Shown here: piece by piece, positions 33,243 through 45,145 of the stretch | How positions within the stretch are numbered: position 1 is the stretch's first letter | How the letters are laid out: every line of letters begins with the position of its first letter | NCBI GenBank assembly: GCA_023055425.1 | Contig: JALGPY010000006.1 | Location: forward strand, 89,935,935 to 89,999,934 | Direction of reading: 5' to 3' | Source of the DNA: Linanthus parryae | Lineage: Eukaryota > Streptophyta > Magnoliopsida > Ericales > Polemoniaceae | Length of the DNA: 64,000 nucleotides | Made by a program: the position numbers and the translations under genes | The notes under the pieces: model-generated | What the model was told of the DNA's origin: nothing | Databases searched by the model: none | The model's input: only the letters and a program-made list of their open reading frames with translations

Positions 33243-35102
33243 ACCAGTAAGGATAATCTTGGTAAATTTGATGTTAGAAGTAAGAAGGTGTATTTCTTGG
33301 TTATTCTCATTCTAGCAATGCTTATAGAGTTTTCAATAAAAGAACTAAGGTTGTGGAAGAGAGCATTCATGTGATTTTTGATGAAAGCTATGATGATTCC
33401 TTGAGTGTTATTTTTGCAGATCTCAATCTAAATAAGTATGAGGCAGATCATGATTTTGAGAAGGATAAAAGAAGCAAACCAATATGCAGGAACAACCAAG
33501 AGAATCTCAAAGCTTTGAACAACCTTCTGAATAAAATTCTCAAAGCTTTGAGACTGGACTTCACAGATCACAAAATGTTCCAGCCACTGCATCAAGCTCT
33601 CAAAGGATTGAAAAGATTGTTGGAGAACAAGAACCCTGGACACCAAGGAAGAAGTTCATATATATGTCAGCTCATCCAGTTGACAACATTATCTCTGATC
33701 CAACCACTGGTACACAGACCAGAGGACAGTTGAAGAACGTGTGTGCCTTCAATGCTTTTATATCAGTTATATAACCTAAGAATGCAAAGGATGCATTACA
33801 AGAAGCAGATTGGATCATTGCAATGCAGAGTGAGCTGAATGAATTTGAAAGGAACAAAGTATGAAACTTGATTCCTAGGCCAAAGAATCAATCAGTGATT
33901 GGAACCAGACAAGCTTGATGAGAAATGGTAAGATTGCCAGAAACAAAGCCAGACTTGTGGCACAGGGGTATAATCAAGACGGAGGTATTGATTATGAGGA
34001 GACATTTGCTCCTGTTGCCAGGTTAGAAGCTATTAGAATAATTTTTGCTTTTGCATCACATAAACACATAAAGCTTTATCAAATAGATTTCAAATGCTTT
34101 TTCTTAAATGGTTATTTACAAGAAGAAGTATTTGTTGTTCAACCTCCTTGTTTTGAAGATTATAATTTCCCTTATCATGTTTACAAATCAGGCAAAGCTC
34201 TCTATGGCCTCAAACAAGCTCCAAGGGCTTGGTATGACAGACTTTGAAAGTATTTACTTGAAAACAATTTTAAGAGAGGCCTCGTAGACAAAACTCTTTT
34301 CATAAAGACTCATGAAAAAGACATGATAGTAGAGAATATTTATGTTGATGATATATTATTTGGTCCTACTAATGATGATCTGTCAAAAGAGTTTCCTAGT
34401 CTAATGTGCAGGGAATTTGAGATGAGCTTAATGGGAGAACTAAGTTTCTTTTTGGGACTTCATGTATAGAAAATGAAGAAATGAATTTTTTTGCATCAAG
34501 GCAAATATACCAAGGACTTGCTAAATAAGTTTACGAGCTTTTGACAGAAAACCCCCTTGCAGTTTCTCTTTACTGACACTTAGCTACATGCGGTATTGAT
34601 TTTACCACTTATCGTCTTCGCAGTTTGTAAATTTACGACACTTGGGTCCAAATGGACTAACAACGTTAACTTTGGTTATATAAGTGAGTGGCATTTTAGT
34701 ATTTTAATACATTAAAAGGGATAGTGTGGTCATTTCTCATTTGTTTTTCTTTTTTATTTTTTTATTCTCTCATCTAATTTTATTTATGTATTTTTTTATT
34801 TTCTTCTTCTTCATATTCATCTAACGGAAGTTAACGGTGTTAGTCCATTTGGACCTAAGTGTCACAATTTTACAAACTGCAGAGACGATAAGTGGTAAAA
34901 CCAATACTGCATGTAGCTAAGTGTCAGCGAGACCAAACTGCGAGGGGGGTTTCTGTCAAAAGTTGTAAGTATAATATGTCTCAGTCCAAGCTAGCTAACG
35001 ACCCCATGAGTTCTTCATTATCCTTAGACAAGGATACAAATGGTAAGAGTGTGAATCAAAAGGAATACAAAGGTATGATTGGTTCACTATTGTATTTAAC
35101 TG
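33243..35102 (+). pseudogene. Copia pol remnant (integrase end, RT), copy D
   Basis: In order: the integrase C-terminus with EESIHVIFDESYDD, a linker with repeated LKAL words, and RT with [35 protein letters not shown], then YVDDILFGPTND (about 34341-34376). The frame is broken by stops (for example after WYDRL and near 33774 and 33862) and by a 431-bp MITE at 34534. RT resumes with YNMSQSKLANDPMS and ends at LLYLTA (35102), where a second foldback end begins. Nonfunctional. Confidence 0.88.
34534..34964. mobile_element. Long-TIR MITE inside RT of copy D
   Basis: Length 431 bp. Ends GCTTTTGACAGAAAACCCCC and (minus) ACTTTTGACAGAAACCCCCC are inverted copies extending about 130 bp each (CTGACACTTAGCTACATGC, TACCACTTATCGTCT, GGTCCAAATGGAC). 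Flanks ATAAGTTTA and GTAAGTATA look like an imperfect 9-bp duplication, suggesting a Mutator-like origin. Removing it restores Copia homology. Confidence 0.85.
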
Positions 35103-35214
35103 CGAATTTTTGACAGAAAACCCCCTTGGAGTTTCAGTTTCCTGACATCCCACACCAGCAGTTTCAATTTTGACACATAACCCCACTGCAATTTCTTTTT
35201 TGCTGACAGCCCTC

Positions 35215-35301
<87 letters not shown>

Positions 35302-35338
35302 GTTCTCTCTCCAAACTCTTCTAAAACCCTAAACCCTA
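35103..35338. repeat. One-ended MITE-like sequence and (CT)n tract
   Basis: Starts TTTTTGACAGAAAACCCCC like the neighbouring MITE, but no inverted partner is present. A (CT)n tract (about 35213-35310) and an AAACCCTAAACCCTA leader follow, directly before the extra ORF of copy D. Confidence 0.7.
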
Positions 35339-36427
35339 ATGGAGGGAAAATTACAAAGGATTCAACAACAGAACAAAGAATCAACAATGAGAAAGAAGAG
35401 AAGGGCTAACAGGAAGGCTGAGATCACAATCTCTCATTCAGGTTATGAGATAACAACAAGCATGCAAGAGACTTATCCTCCAGCAAAGAAGATCATAAAG
35501 GAGATGGATGTGCAAGAAGAAGGGTCTGAGTCTGAGAAGGAACATGGTGTAAGAAAGAAGGTTCGGGGTGATCAAGCACCTGAGATGAAGAAAGGGAGTG
35601 AATAGAAGAAGAAGACAGAAATAGAGAAGGAAGTTGTTCACAGAAAAAGAAACCAGAAGAAGAAAAGAAGGGTCTTGGTTCATTAATTCCGAGGTTAAAG
35701 GTGTATGGATGGATGGGTATGCATCTTCTAAGATAACATGTTGCAGTATGATTTCTGAAGAGTTATTGGATAAACTATATATTGACTGCATTAGGAAACT
35801 TAGAGATTCATCTATTTGGAAGATCTTAAACCCTAGTTCTGAGGCTTACCCTAGGTTAACTAGGTTGTTATATCTAAATCTTGTGCACGAGGAGAGTGGT
35901 GTTTTAACCCATAGGGTAGTTGGTGTTGATATAAGGCTTGATCGCAAAGCTCTTGCCAAAGTTTTGGGCATTCCTAGGAAGTTAAAGTCCATGAACATCT
36001 TGATAGGAAGGAGTGTTTAGAGAAGGCTAAAGCTGAATTCTTTTTGGAGGGTACACCATCTGGACCAAAACAATTGACACATTCTGTGTTGAAATGTGAA
36101 GCCAAAATATTGTTTTCCATCATCATGAGGTGTGTTGTCCCTAGAGAGCATTCAAAGGAACTGGTTACTAATAGGGTATTAATACTTATGTATATGATAT
36201 GTCAAGACTTTGAAATTGATCTACATAGTGTTGTGATGGAGCATACGGTTTATTGTGGTACTAGGACTAGAAACCATTCTCTACCTTATGCAAACATGTT
36301 GCCTCTTTTCTTTAAGAATTTTGAGGTGCCTGTGAAGGATGAGGAGAAGATCACCAGTGACTTTGGGTTGGTTGATGAAGCTCCTCTCCAAAGGATTGGA
36401 GTAGTGCAGACTGGTAAGGGGAGTTGA
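35339..36427 (+). pseudogene. Extra ORF of Sirevirus copy D (plant transposon-protein domain)
   Basis: ATG 35339 opens a Lys/Glu-rich frame ending at TAG 35603. A second frame (35634-36020) and a third (36044-36427) carry a globular domain with YPRLTRLLYLNLVHEESGVL, VVGVDIRLDRKALAKVLGIP, VTNRVLILMYMICQ and SLPYANMLPLFFKNFEVP. This resembles the putative plant transposon protein domain often met beside plant retroelements. Frameshifts near 35600 and 36000 break it. Position, after RT/RNase H and before the purine boxes, is where Sireviruses keep an env-like or additional ORF. Function is unknown; no membrane segment or signal peptide was noticed. Confidence 0.65.
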
Positions 36428-36552
36428 AGTTTTACTCTGAGTTATCTTCTGTTGATTTTAAATAGAAGACCTTTATCAAACCAAAAGTTGCAACCACACC
36501 CACAGCTTCAACAAATTTAGACTTCTCTAAGATCCTAGACAAACTATACTTT

Positions 36553-37115
36553 ATGGAGGATGGACATGAGGATTTGAGCCAAGGACAGCTTGACCTGTAC
36601 AAGGAAGTTGAGAAGTTCAAGTCTTCAGTGGAAGCAAAGCTAGACTTGATCATCAATGGTTTGAATCTGGAGAAGGTGCCATCTTCTGAGAATCAAGATG
36701 CTGATAGAATAGATTCAGATATGGTCATTGAAGAAGTAGTCAAGAAGAAGAAGAAACTACTAGTTGTTCTCACTTCAAATGACTTGTTTGATAAAAGTGA
36801 TAATGAAGTTGGGATTGATGAAGCTGGTGAAGATGCTGGAGATAAAACAGATGTGGGTGAAGCTAGTGTTGAAGAGGGTGCAGGTGAAAAAGAGGTTGAT
36901 GGTATTGAAAGGATCAGGTGATGAGGAAGCCGAGGAAGAAGAGAATGTAGAGGAAGAAGAACAAGAAGAAGGATCAATTGATTCTGAACAAGTGGACTGA
37001 ACAAGAGGAAGTGGAGACAGACAAGAGCAAGGACAAGGAAAATAGCAAGGCCAAAGGTAGGAAGAAGAAAGCCAAGAAGGATGTTGAAGCAGAAGTTGGT
37101 GTTTCAAAGACTTGA
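36553..37115 (+). pseudogene. Acidic tail region of the extra ORF, copy D
   Basis: A Glu/Asp-rich frame (36553-36921) with a short Lys run, followed in other frames by more Glu/Lys-rich coding to a stop at about 37113. It is probably the frame-shifted C-terminal tail of the preceding ORF and parallels the acidic tail seen in copy C (42311-42500). Confidence 0.5.
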
Positions 37116-37876
37116 ACCATTCCTTTATTCTGTCTTTTCTTTCTATCTCAAAGCCTTGGAGTCTTTTCAATTTTTTTAAGTTTGTTTTCTTTAAAAAATC
37201 TGAACAAGATCCTACATTCCTTTAGCTCTTTTGATGAAAGTCAAAAAGGGGGAGAGAGGATATGTGCTATATGGTTATCAAGTATTGGTTTTGTAATAAT
37301 TCTGGTTATCAGGTACTTGTTTTGTAATAATTATGGATGTTGTAGGATTTATTTTATTTCAGTTAGTTCAATATTAGGTTTTAATTGTGTTATTTGCTAT
37401 TTTTTAAGTGTTATTTCTTATATATCTATCTTGCTGGATTTAATTACTATCAAGTTGCAGGTTTGTTCATACAGGAAGAATACTTGTTTTGTCTTTCATC
37501 AAGGGAGAGATATGATAATTCAGTTCCTTCTGAATTATGTGGTGTATAAACTCAGGGGGAGTTATACTGTGAAGATGATGTAAGACAAGATTGTTTGAGA
37601 GACTTGTTCAAAGCTCCAAAGCTTTGAAGCTTACGATTGCCTAGAAACTTGCTTTTTACTTGCTGACAGTTTCTGTGTTGCAGAATGCTAGGCATTGGTT
37701 TGAATGTGTTTATTATAAGCATTTATAGTGTCTCTCACAAATATTATTGACATTCAATATTGTGGTAATAATGCTAGATAAGTATGCAGGTTGATATGTC
37801 TTAAGTATCACTTGTTGTTGGCAAAAGCTTTGAAGGTGGCCAAAGCTAGCTTTGGAGGTTGCCTTTTGTAGGGTTT

Positions 37877-39260
37877 TGATACGGATTACGCCGCGGAAAA
37901 AAAAACTAAGTAATTCCGTTCAAGACCCTCCATGAATCGCAGGACAAGCCATCATAACGCGGTAAGGGTAGAAATGTTGTGTACCTTGTTTGTCTGAAAG
38001 ATCACTCCACGTAGAATGTTATCCACGTCTCTATGAATATACACGCCTAGGATTTGTGCTAGAGTTCTTCCATCGGCTATGTGCTAGCAACAGGAGGAAG
38101 GACGAAGAAGAAGAGCACGCAAACGGGACACCCAAGGCCGTGCACCTCACTGAGGCCGACGACACAGGGGGGTGGGGTTCGGACTCCTTTTCTTGCTCTC
38201 TCCTTGCTTTATTCTCTCACAATAATGATGCACTTATGAGAAATTAAGCTAGGAGTAACCTTATAAAGTTAGTAACTCCTTATTAACTACATATTAGCCC
38301 CAATACTAATCATGTCCATACACGGATTAGTCCACCTTGCAAATTAGTCCTACTAAGTTTGCTTGTGGTTGCGTATTGATCCTTATATTTAATTAGTTCT
38401 GCTAATTAATTCCCAAGTCTATTTTAATCCATAGGGCGTGTGACCCCATAGGTTTCTACTTAGTTGGTAGTAACAATTACTAACATAGAGCATTGTCTAG
38501 CAACAAATTTATGTCACCGAACTAATAGAAATAGTCATTGATCCGACAAACCTTGTGACCAATGTTACTGTATTGTATCATTCCTTTGTCTTTATATCCA
38601 GATTGGCCACGAGACATACAATTCACACTCGTATATCCAATCCATAGTTTCTCGATCCTGGGAATAGGCTTATCCATGCAAATAACATCAATATCCTATA
38701 TTGATTTATCTGAGTCTGGCCAGACATTCTATAAGAACTACCTCTCGAGTGGCCGTGGATATTTGCCCCCGTTCTGTGGGAGGGACAAATCCTCTCTACA
38801 TCACTACCATCTCTAAGCGTGCTTCCTATTATGTCCGATAACTGCCTTTATTGCCACCCTGTCACAGCGCAACGTTTGGCGATATCAAAACACAATACTC
38901 CACAACTAGAGTATCTAGTGACTTCAAGAAGGACCACAATACCATTGTCACTACGAGAAGAACTTGTGACTTTTAGATAACTTGTATGTAGCCTTCTCGT
39001 GGTGGGTCATTACAGTATGCCATTACCCTTAATGCATACCGATGTGTTGGACTTGATATCCCCATGTCAATCTACCCACATACTAGTCTATAGTTGATTG
39101 TCCTATTAATAAATATAAACGACTAGGGATATTTAAGATAAACGACAATTGGAATTTAAGGTTTCCTTTATATTAAATATCTCCATAAATAATAAAATGA
39201 TTATTTTAGACAAAAATGTTCATACTAAATAAGATTGCCTCTAGGGAATCTATTTCAACA
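37877..39260 (-). mobile_element. 3' LTR of Angela-type Copia copy B2
   Basis: Length 1384 bp, homologous to 1383-2801. On minus it begins TGTTGAAATAGATTCCC at 39260 and ends in CA at 37877. The purine-rich tract (minus GTGCAAGTGGGAGAC) and the pol stop abut it. It is inserted into Sirevirus copy D. Confidence 0.85.
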
Positions 39261-39274
39261 GTCTCCCACTTGCA

Positions 39275-40384
39275 CTAGAGCCAATCTGGTGCATCTCGTA
39301 TGCCTATAGATCTAGTGTGTCCTTCATGCTTGCGCTGAATAAGCGACTTTGTAAGTGAATCTGACAGATTTTCATCTGTAAGAATCTTACATATCTTCAC
39401 ATCTCCTCTATCGATGATATCTCGAATAAGATGGAATTTACTGAGTACGTGTTTGGATTTTTGGTGTGACCAGACTTCCTTGGATTGTGCGATCGCCCCA
39501 GTGTTGTCACAATAAAACTTTATTGGATCCACAATACCACCAAACTCAGTAATGAACTTCCTAATCCAAACAGCCTCCTTTGCTGCACCAGATGCAGCAA
39601 TGTACTCAGCCTCAGTTGTAGAATCAGCAACCGTCTTTTTCTTGGAACTCTTCCAGCTCACAGCTCCTCCATTTAGGCAAAACACAAATCCTAACTGCGA
39701 TATGAAATCATCTCTATCGGTTTGGAAGCTTGCATCAGTGTAACCCTTTACACTTAGCTCTTCCTCCCCTCCATATATCAAGAATGCATCATTAGTTCTT
39801 CTCAAGTACTTAAGGATATTCTTGACAGCAATCCAATGACTCACCCAAATTCTACTGGTATATGCTTGTGATACTCAACGCGTATGACACATATGGTCTA
39901 GTACATAACATGGCGTACATGATAGATCATATTGTTGAAGCATCTGGAATCCTACTCATGCGGTTCTTCTCAATCTCATCTGAAGGAAAATCATCCTTGA
40001 AAGGGTGATCCCATGCGACATGGGCAAGAATCCACTCTTCGAGTCTTGCATGTTGAACTGTTTCAACACCTTTTCTATATATGTACTCTAACTTAGGCCA
40101 ATCAGCTTCCTCGATCTTGATACCAAGTATGTAGGCTGCATCCCCAAAGTATTTCATTGAGAAACACTTCCCTAGCCAATCTTTAACTGATTGCAACGTA
40201 GGAATGCCGTTTCCAGTGAGTAGTATGTCATCCACATACAAGACCAGAAACACAACAGAACTCCCACTCACCTTTTTGTAAACACTAGGCTCATCTTCGT
40301 CCTTGATGAAGCCAAAATCTTTGACTGCATCATCAAAATGCAGATTCCAACTCCTAGAAGCTTGCTTCAACCCATAAATGGATC
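39275..40384 (-). pseudogene. Copia RT-RNase H remnant, copy B2
   Basis: RNase H frame 39844-39275 (STTEAEYIAASGAAKEAVW, FYCDNTGAIAQSKE, terminal RDAPDWL) and RT frame 40370-39927 with YVDDILLTGNG. A frameshift and small deletions lie between. The remnant breaks off at about 40384, inside RT, and is fused to unrelated LTR-like DNA (X1). Confidence 0.9.
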
Positions 40385-40686
40385 TGGGTTTTCTTAACGT
40401 GTATGCGCAAGTGCAAGAATCTTTAACACGTTTTCTTAACGCGTATGCGCAAGTGCATGGTCAAGTAATATAGGGGTGGTATTTCAACCCTGAGTTATCG
40501 ATCCCGCGAGGAAAGACTCGAGACTATTTAATTAGGCTATTGGATTAGAGTACGCTACAATGAGGAAAATTGAGTGATAAACTAGTTCGTCACCCACAAA
40601 CAGGTGACTGAAATTAAAATAACAACTAAGTAATATTTTTGTATTTTTTTCTAATATTTTAAAGAACAAATAAGGTAGAAACTAGT
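40385..40686. repeat. LTR-like fragment X1 fused to copy B2
   Basis: Starts TGGGTTTTCTTAACG and carries ACGCGTATGCGCAAGTGCAT, AGTAATATAGG, TTATCGATCCCGCGAGG and CTCGAGAC. The same junction and sequence recur at 62566-62738. The layout (AAGTG...GTAATAT...TATCGA.CCC) parallels the end of the LTR at 53170, so X is probably a truncated LTR of a related family. Confidence 0.6.
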
Positions 40687-41936
40687 CCGAAGGGGTGTAC
40701 AGTAGGTAGAAATAAAATATCAATACTCTAGAAGGGGGTTTGAATAGAGTACTCCAACTTTTGCTAAACTTACAAAAAGAGTGGTTCCAAAAAGATTTGT
40801 ATTGAGTTAAGAGTGATTCAAGGCCTTGAAATGAGCTTCAAGCCCTTGGAATGAAAACAGTTGTAGTATAAAAAGATAAGTCTATTTCAAGACCTTGAAA
40901 TGAGTTTCAAACCCTTGAAATGAGTTTCAAACCCTTGAAATGAAATTGTTTTGAATGCTGCAAAAGAACTAAGTATGGAAATGAAAAGTAAAGGCAAGAG
41001 ACATATGATATATAGAGTTCAGTCCACTTGGACCGACGTCTCTACCTCAGGGATCTTCTCCCTGCAGGATTTTCAACTCAATTCTTATTAATCCAGAGCT
41101 AAGCCCTAGATCTCAAGCATAGAGATATGCCTTACTCTATTACAGCTTGGGGTTCTCACAAACCTATCTAGTACCTGCTCTAGCTATCTAATTAACTAAG
41201 AATTGTCTATTGTTCACCTTGAACAATCCTTGAGAATAAGAACTATAAGTATTATCAAAATGATATAAAAATGAAGTTCAAAAGAGAAGAACACTATAAA
41301 TGAATTTGCAGTGAGTATGCAGTGTTCTTCAGATGCTTGGATTGAGAGGAATGAATCTGCTTCTTTATTGCTTGTCAACCCTGAATGTTTTTGAGTGTCT
41401 CTATTAATTGTCATGTTGTATTGCTTTAGCTTTCTCTATTTTATAGAGCAGTTTGAATTGCAGATCTTCAGGATCTTCTCTGAACAAACTTCTCTATTTG
41501 GTAGCTTCAGCTTTGACTTCTCTAACAGCTTCTCCAACTGATATTTGCTCAGTATCTTCAATGATACTGATTTGATATTGTATAAAAATCTGTTAGGAAA
41601 CTTCCAAACACAACAAAATTGATCACATAATCAAATCATCACAGTATTTCCTTTCCTGCAAAACTTAGGTTAGATCCTGTAAAATAGGGAACAAAATTTC
41701 CCTGCAAAACTAAGTCAAGCGGATGGATTAGATATTGTTAAATGTGTAAAAATACTGTCTTTCATCATCAAGTAACAACTAATCAAGCACAGGGGTTTAG
41801 GAGTTGAATCAAGATGGAAAACTCTCTCTAAGTTCATGCATATAAAGCATAGTCAGTTTCAAGGATTTGAAAGCCGTTTCAAGGCCTTGAAATAGACTAG
41901 CTATTTCAAGACTTTGAAACTCAGTTGAACTTACAA
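40687..41936 (-). repeat. 3' LTR of Sirevirus copy C
   Basis: About 1250 bp. On minus it starts TGTAAGTTCAACTGAG at 41936 right after the purine tract. It contains palindromes TTCAAGGCCTTGAA at 40817-40830 and 41879-41892, plus variants. It matches the inverted LTR at 1-1082. The low-coordinate end is approximate because the terminal bases have diverged. Confidence 0.8.
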
Positions 41937-41950
41937 TATCCCCCTTGATG
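41937..41950 (-). other. Polypurine tract of Sirevirus copy C
   Basis: Minus strand ATCAAGGGGGATAT directly precedes the LTR start TG. Two further AGGGGGAG-like boxes on the minus strand lie at 42153-42166 and 43431-43440, a Sirevirus trait. Confidence 0.75.
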
Positions 41951-42310
41951 AAAGACAAAACCACAATCTGTTTATTACTATGTTTCTGCAAAAATACTCA
42001 TTAGCATATAATACATACAATTATAGAACATGATATCCAAAAGAAATCCAATTTATTGACTTACTGGAAAAAAATAATAGAAAAGTTCAGATAATCTTAC
42101 TGACCAAAAACCAGGTCAGGTCTCATAGTAAACAAATAAACTATCCTAAATTTCTCCCCCTTTTTTACTTTCATAAAAAAAAAAAGAATGAGAAGATGTT
42201 AGATCAAAATTTTTGGAAAGGGTTGGAAAAACTATTTGAAAAAACCGAATTTTCAAGACTTTGAAGAGCATTTCAAGGCCTTGAAAAAGAAAAGAAATAG
42301 TACGCAAGAT

Positions 42311-42996
42311 TTAAGGGTTTGGGTCTTCATCTCCTTGCTGCTCTGCATATTCTTCCTGGCTATTTCCCTCATCATTATCAACATGTTCTTCTTCCTGTTG
42401 AGCCACACCTACTTCCTCAATGATTGAGCTTATGGTCTTGATCACACTATTGAATAGGTTGGTTAACCCTTCTAATGCCTTCCTTCCCTGTTTCAGTTTC
42501 TTAGTTACAAAAGTTCTTTTCTTGATCACTGAAGAATTTTTCTTATGATTTTTTCTTCCAGATTCCATGCTAGATTCTGATACAGCTTCTTGAAGTTCTT
42601 TCTCCTTTCTTCCCTTCCTTGATATAGGATAGGTTTCATATGAACTTGAAGTTGCATCTGAATCCGAGTCTTGAATGTAGATTTTCTCTTTTTCTTTTCC
42701 CTTGTCTGCCCTGTCAGCCTTCTTCTTCACCTTCTTAGGGATACCAATCTGAATCCCTTTCTGTTTTTCTTGAGTAGACTCCACTGTCTTCTTCTTTTTG
42801 CTGGAAACTAGTGTCTGATCATTCTTTGCCTTCTTCTTGGGAGGATAAGGTGCCATGCTTTATGCAGTAGGATCTTTGAACTTGTATTTCCACTGATGGT
42901 CTGAACCTCTTCCACAGTGGCCTTTCTTTTCTTCTCTGTGCCAGCCTTTGAACCACCATCCATCTTAATTTTGTCATAGGCTCTTCTAGTGCTCAT
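42311..42996 (-). pseudogene. Extra ORF of Sirevirus copy C
   Basis: ATG at 42996-42994 follows a pyrimidine-rich leader ending AAACCCTA, the same context as the extra ORF of copy D. The first frame is Lys-rich (MSTRRAYDKIKMDGG) and a frameshift near 42840 moves into a second frame (42856-42311) with basic then acidic tracts (DSDSDATSSSYETYP, EEEHVDNDEGNSQEEY). The central domain seen in copy D is absent, so this copy is internally deleted. Function unknown; basic tracts would suit nuclear or nucleic-acid contacts, an inference. Confidence 0.55.
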
Positions 42997-43436
42997 TAGG
43001 GTTTGGGGGAAAAGAAGAGAGAGGTAGGATAGATACGAAGGAGAGAAAAAAAGAAGAAGATAAATAGAAACGAGTTTCAGTTTGAAAAGGAAACTAAATA
43101 TTCTTCCTAATCTTTGAAGATATGCTGAATCAAAAAGATTTAAAATTGTTTGTGCCGTTGGAAATAAATGATATAATACTATTTTGGCTGAAAAGTGGTA
43201 TTTGAAATTGAGGGGCATTATTGAGCAATTATCTAAAACGATAACACCCAACACTGAAAGATCCAAATTATTAACTAACTAGCATACAGTCTTATTTTTA
43301 AGGCTTTGGAATGGATTTCAAGGCCTTGAAAAGCTATATGGTTAAAGCACATACACTCAAAGCTTTGAAAAAAAATTCAAGGCTTTGAAAATGAGTTCAA
43401 ACCTTTGAAACACATAATACTTACCCGATTCTCCCC

Positions 43437-43841
43437 CTAAACCAATGTTTCTTTATTTAGCATGCCCAATTCCAATCTTAAGGCTGAGAATCTTTCATCT
43501 GAAAATAATTTAGTGAAGATACTTGCAAATTGCATATTAGTAGAAACAAATTCAAGAACAATATCATCTTTTTCAGCATGATCTCTGATGAAGTGATGTC
43601 TAACATCAATATGCTCTGTTCTTGAATGCTGAACTGGATTCTTAGTAATTGATATTGCACTTGTGTTGTCGCACTTGATAGGTATATCTCTGAAATCAAA
43701 TCCAATGTCTCTCATTTATTGTGTTATCCATAACACTTGTGAACAAAAAGCTCCAGCTGCTAAGTATTCAGCTTCTGTTGTTGATAGTGCAACCGAGTTT
43801 TTAGGATAACCTTTATATCTTCTTTATATAAACTTTATATC
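43437..43841 (-). pseudogene. RNase H end of Sirevirus copy C
   Basis: Frames give VALSTTEAEYLAAGAF (about 43790), then IPIKCDNTSAISITKNPVQH, IDVRHHFIRDHAEKDD and LRLELGMLNKETLV. This ends Copia RNase H. The left part of the domain continues at 48637, beyond the solo LTR. Confidence 0.85.
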
Positions 43842-45145
43842 TGTAATACCCCGTATTTTAGTTGGGGGTTGTTTAGTAATTTCGAAAACTATTTGAGAAT
43901 TTTAAGAAATTTATATTTCGAACTTGTCCTTGACTTCTTCTTAGTTTTAAAGTATGTGTGTCATTTGACATCTATGATGATATATATTCTTTTCGGATTA
44001 TTTTATAGTTTTTAAAACTTGGAAAATACTATATGAAACTTATTTTGTATACTTGGGAGGATACATGTAGTTTTCTAAAAGTGATTTGTACAAAGTGTTT
44101 TATTTTAAATAATTTGGAGATTTTTTACAATTTATGAAAGTTATCTTTTCTAGTGTTACCTATTAATTGGAAATTATATTTTCACCCCTCAACTTTTAGT
44201 TTTCACAAATAAACATTTCATTTATCAATTTTACATTTATATCCCCAACTAGCTTGTTGGGAAACTTATGACTCCTCTTCAAGCCCCCCTCCACTATCTT
44301 TGGTCAACTCATCTAAATTATGGAGATGATCTTTTTTTTCAAACATCTCATATTTCTCTCTAATAATACACCAACTCTCATTAATACCCTCATGTATGGC
44401 ATTACCATGTGTGTTCCTTGACCACCAACCACCACCATCAACTACATTTCTTTCATTCACATTTTCCTTCATCTTTTTCTCTTCAAGAACATCAACACAT
44501 GCTCTCTTCTCTCTCTCCAAATTCCATCCCGTTTTTGGGTGTTGACCTCACAAAAAGACCATCAAAAATCCATTTTCTACTCTTCAAATCATCAAAAACT
44601 TGATTCCAAGGATAGTATGATCATGGAGGAGAGCTCTTTCACCATTATTCTCAAGAAATGAAGGCCAATTTCACTCTTTCATCCACCATTTCTTGAATAT
44701 TTGGGTAAAGTTTTCTTCTAGCCTTCAATTCATGCTTGCATGTCCATCTTTACCTTTGATTGATGAAATTTCATCTTTGATTTCTTCAATTCCATGCTTA
44801 GTTCTTCATCTTCATGGTTAGATCATGTGTTTGACTTCAAATTTTAGACTATTTCATGAAACCCACACTAGAACCCACATGCATGTTGTGAATGTCATCT
44901 TCCTTGCATTGTTACCCAAGAGGGTTTTGATCATTTGTGTAAAGAGCATGTAAAGGTCTTAATTAATGTTTAAAAGGATGAAATTTTGGGTGAAAATCAA
45001 GTCTCCATAAGTTGCATGTGTCATATAATTGATTTGATCATGTTTTAAGTGCTCTAGGTGAAAATTGCATATTTTTACAATCTGACCAGTTTGTGAAAAA
45101 CTTATATTATCTCAAAATTTTGTCTCTGAAGAATTTTTAAATCTT

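Larger units (their letters stand above)
33236..37876 (+). mobile_element. Sirevirus-type Copia remnant, copy D
   Basis: A 5'-truncated plus-strand Copia element: integrase end (KDNLGKFDVRSKK), RT, then an extra ORF region and two AGGGGGAG boxes (AAAAAGGGGGAGAG at 37243-37256 and CAGGGGGAGTT at 37552-37562). Extra coding between RNase H and the 3' LTR, with repeated purine boxes, is a Sirevirus trait. Most of RNase H is missing. Two foldback elements lie in or next to RT. The 3' LTR is lost; the Angela LTR at 37877 cuts the element. Confidence 0.8.

Noticed and set aside
35090..35409. Open frames rich in Arg-Glu or Leu-Ser
   Set aside because: Translations of the (CT)n tract.
44409..44603. 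64-codon frame near the left end of the solo LTR
   Set aside because: Within LTR sequence, no domain, and opposite-strand frames are equally long.
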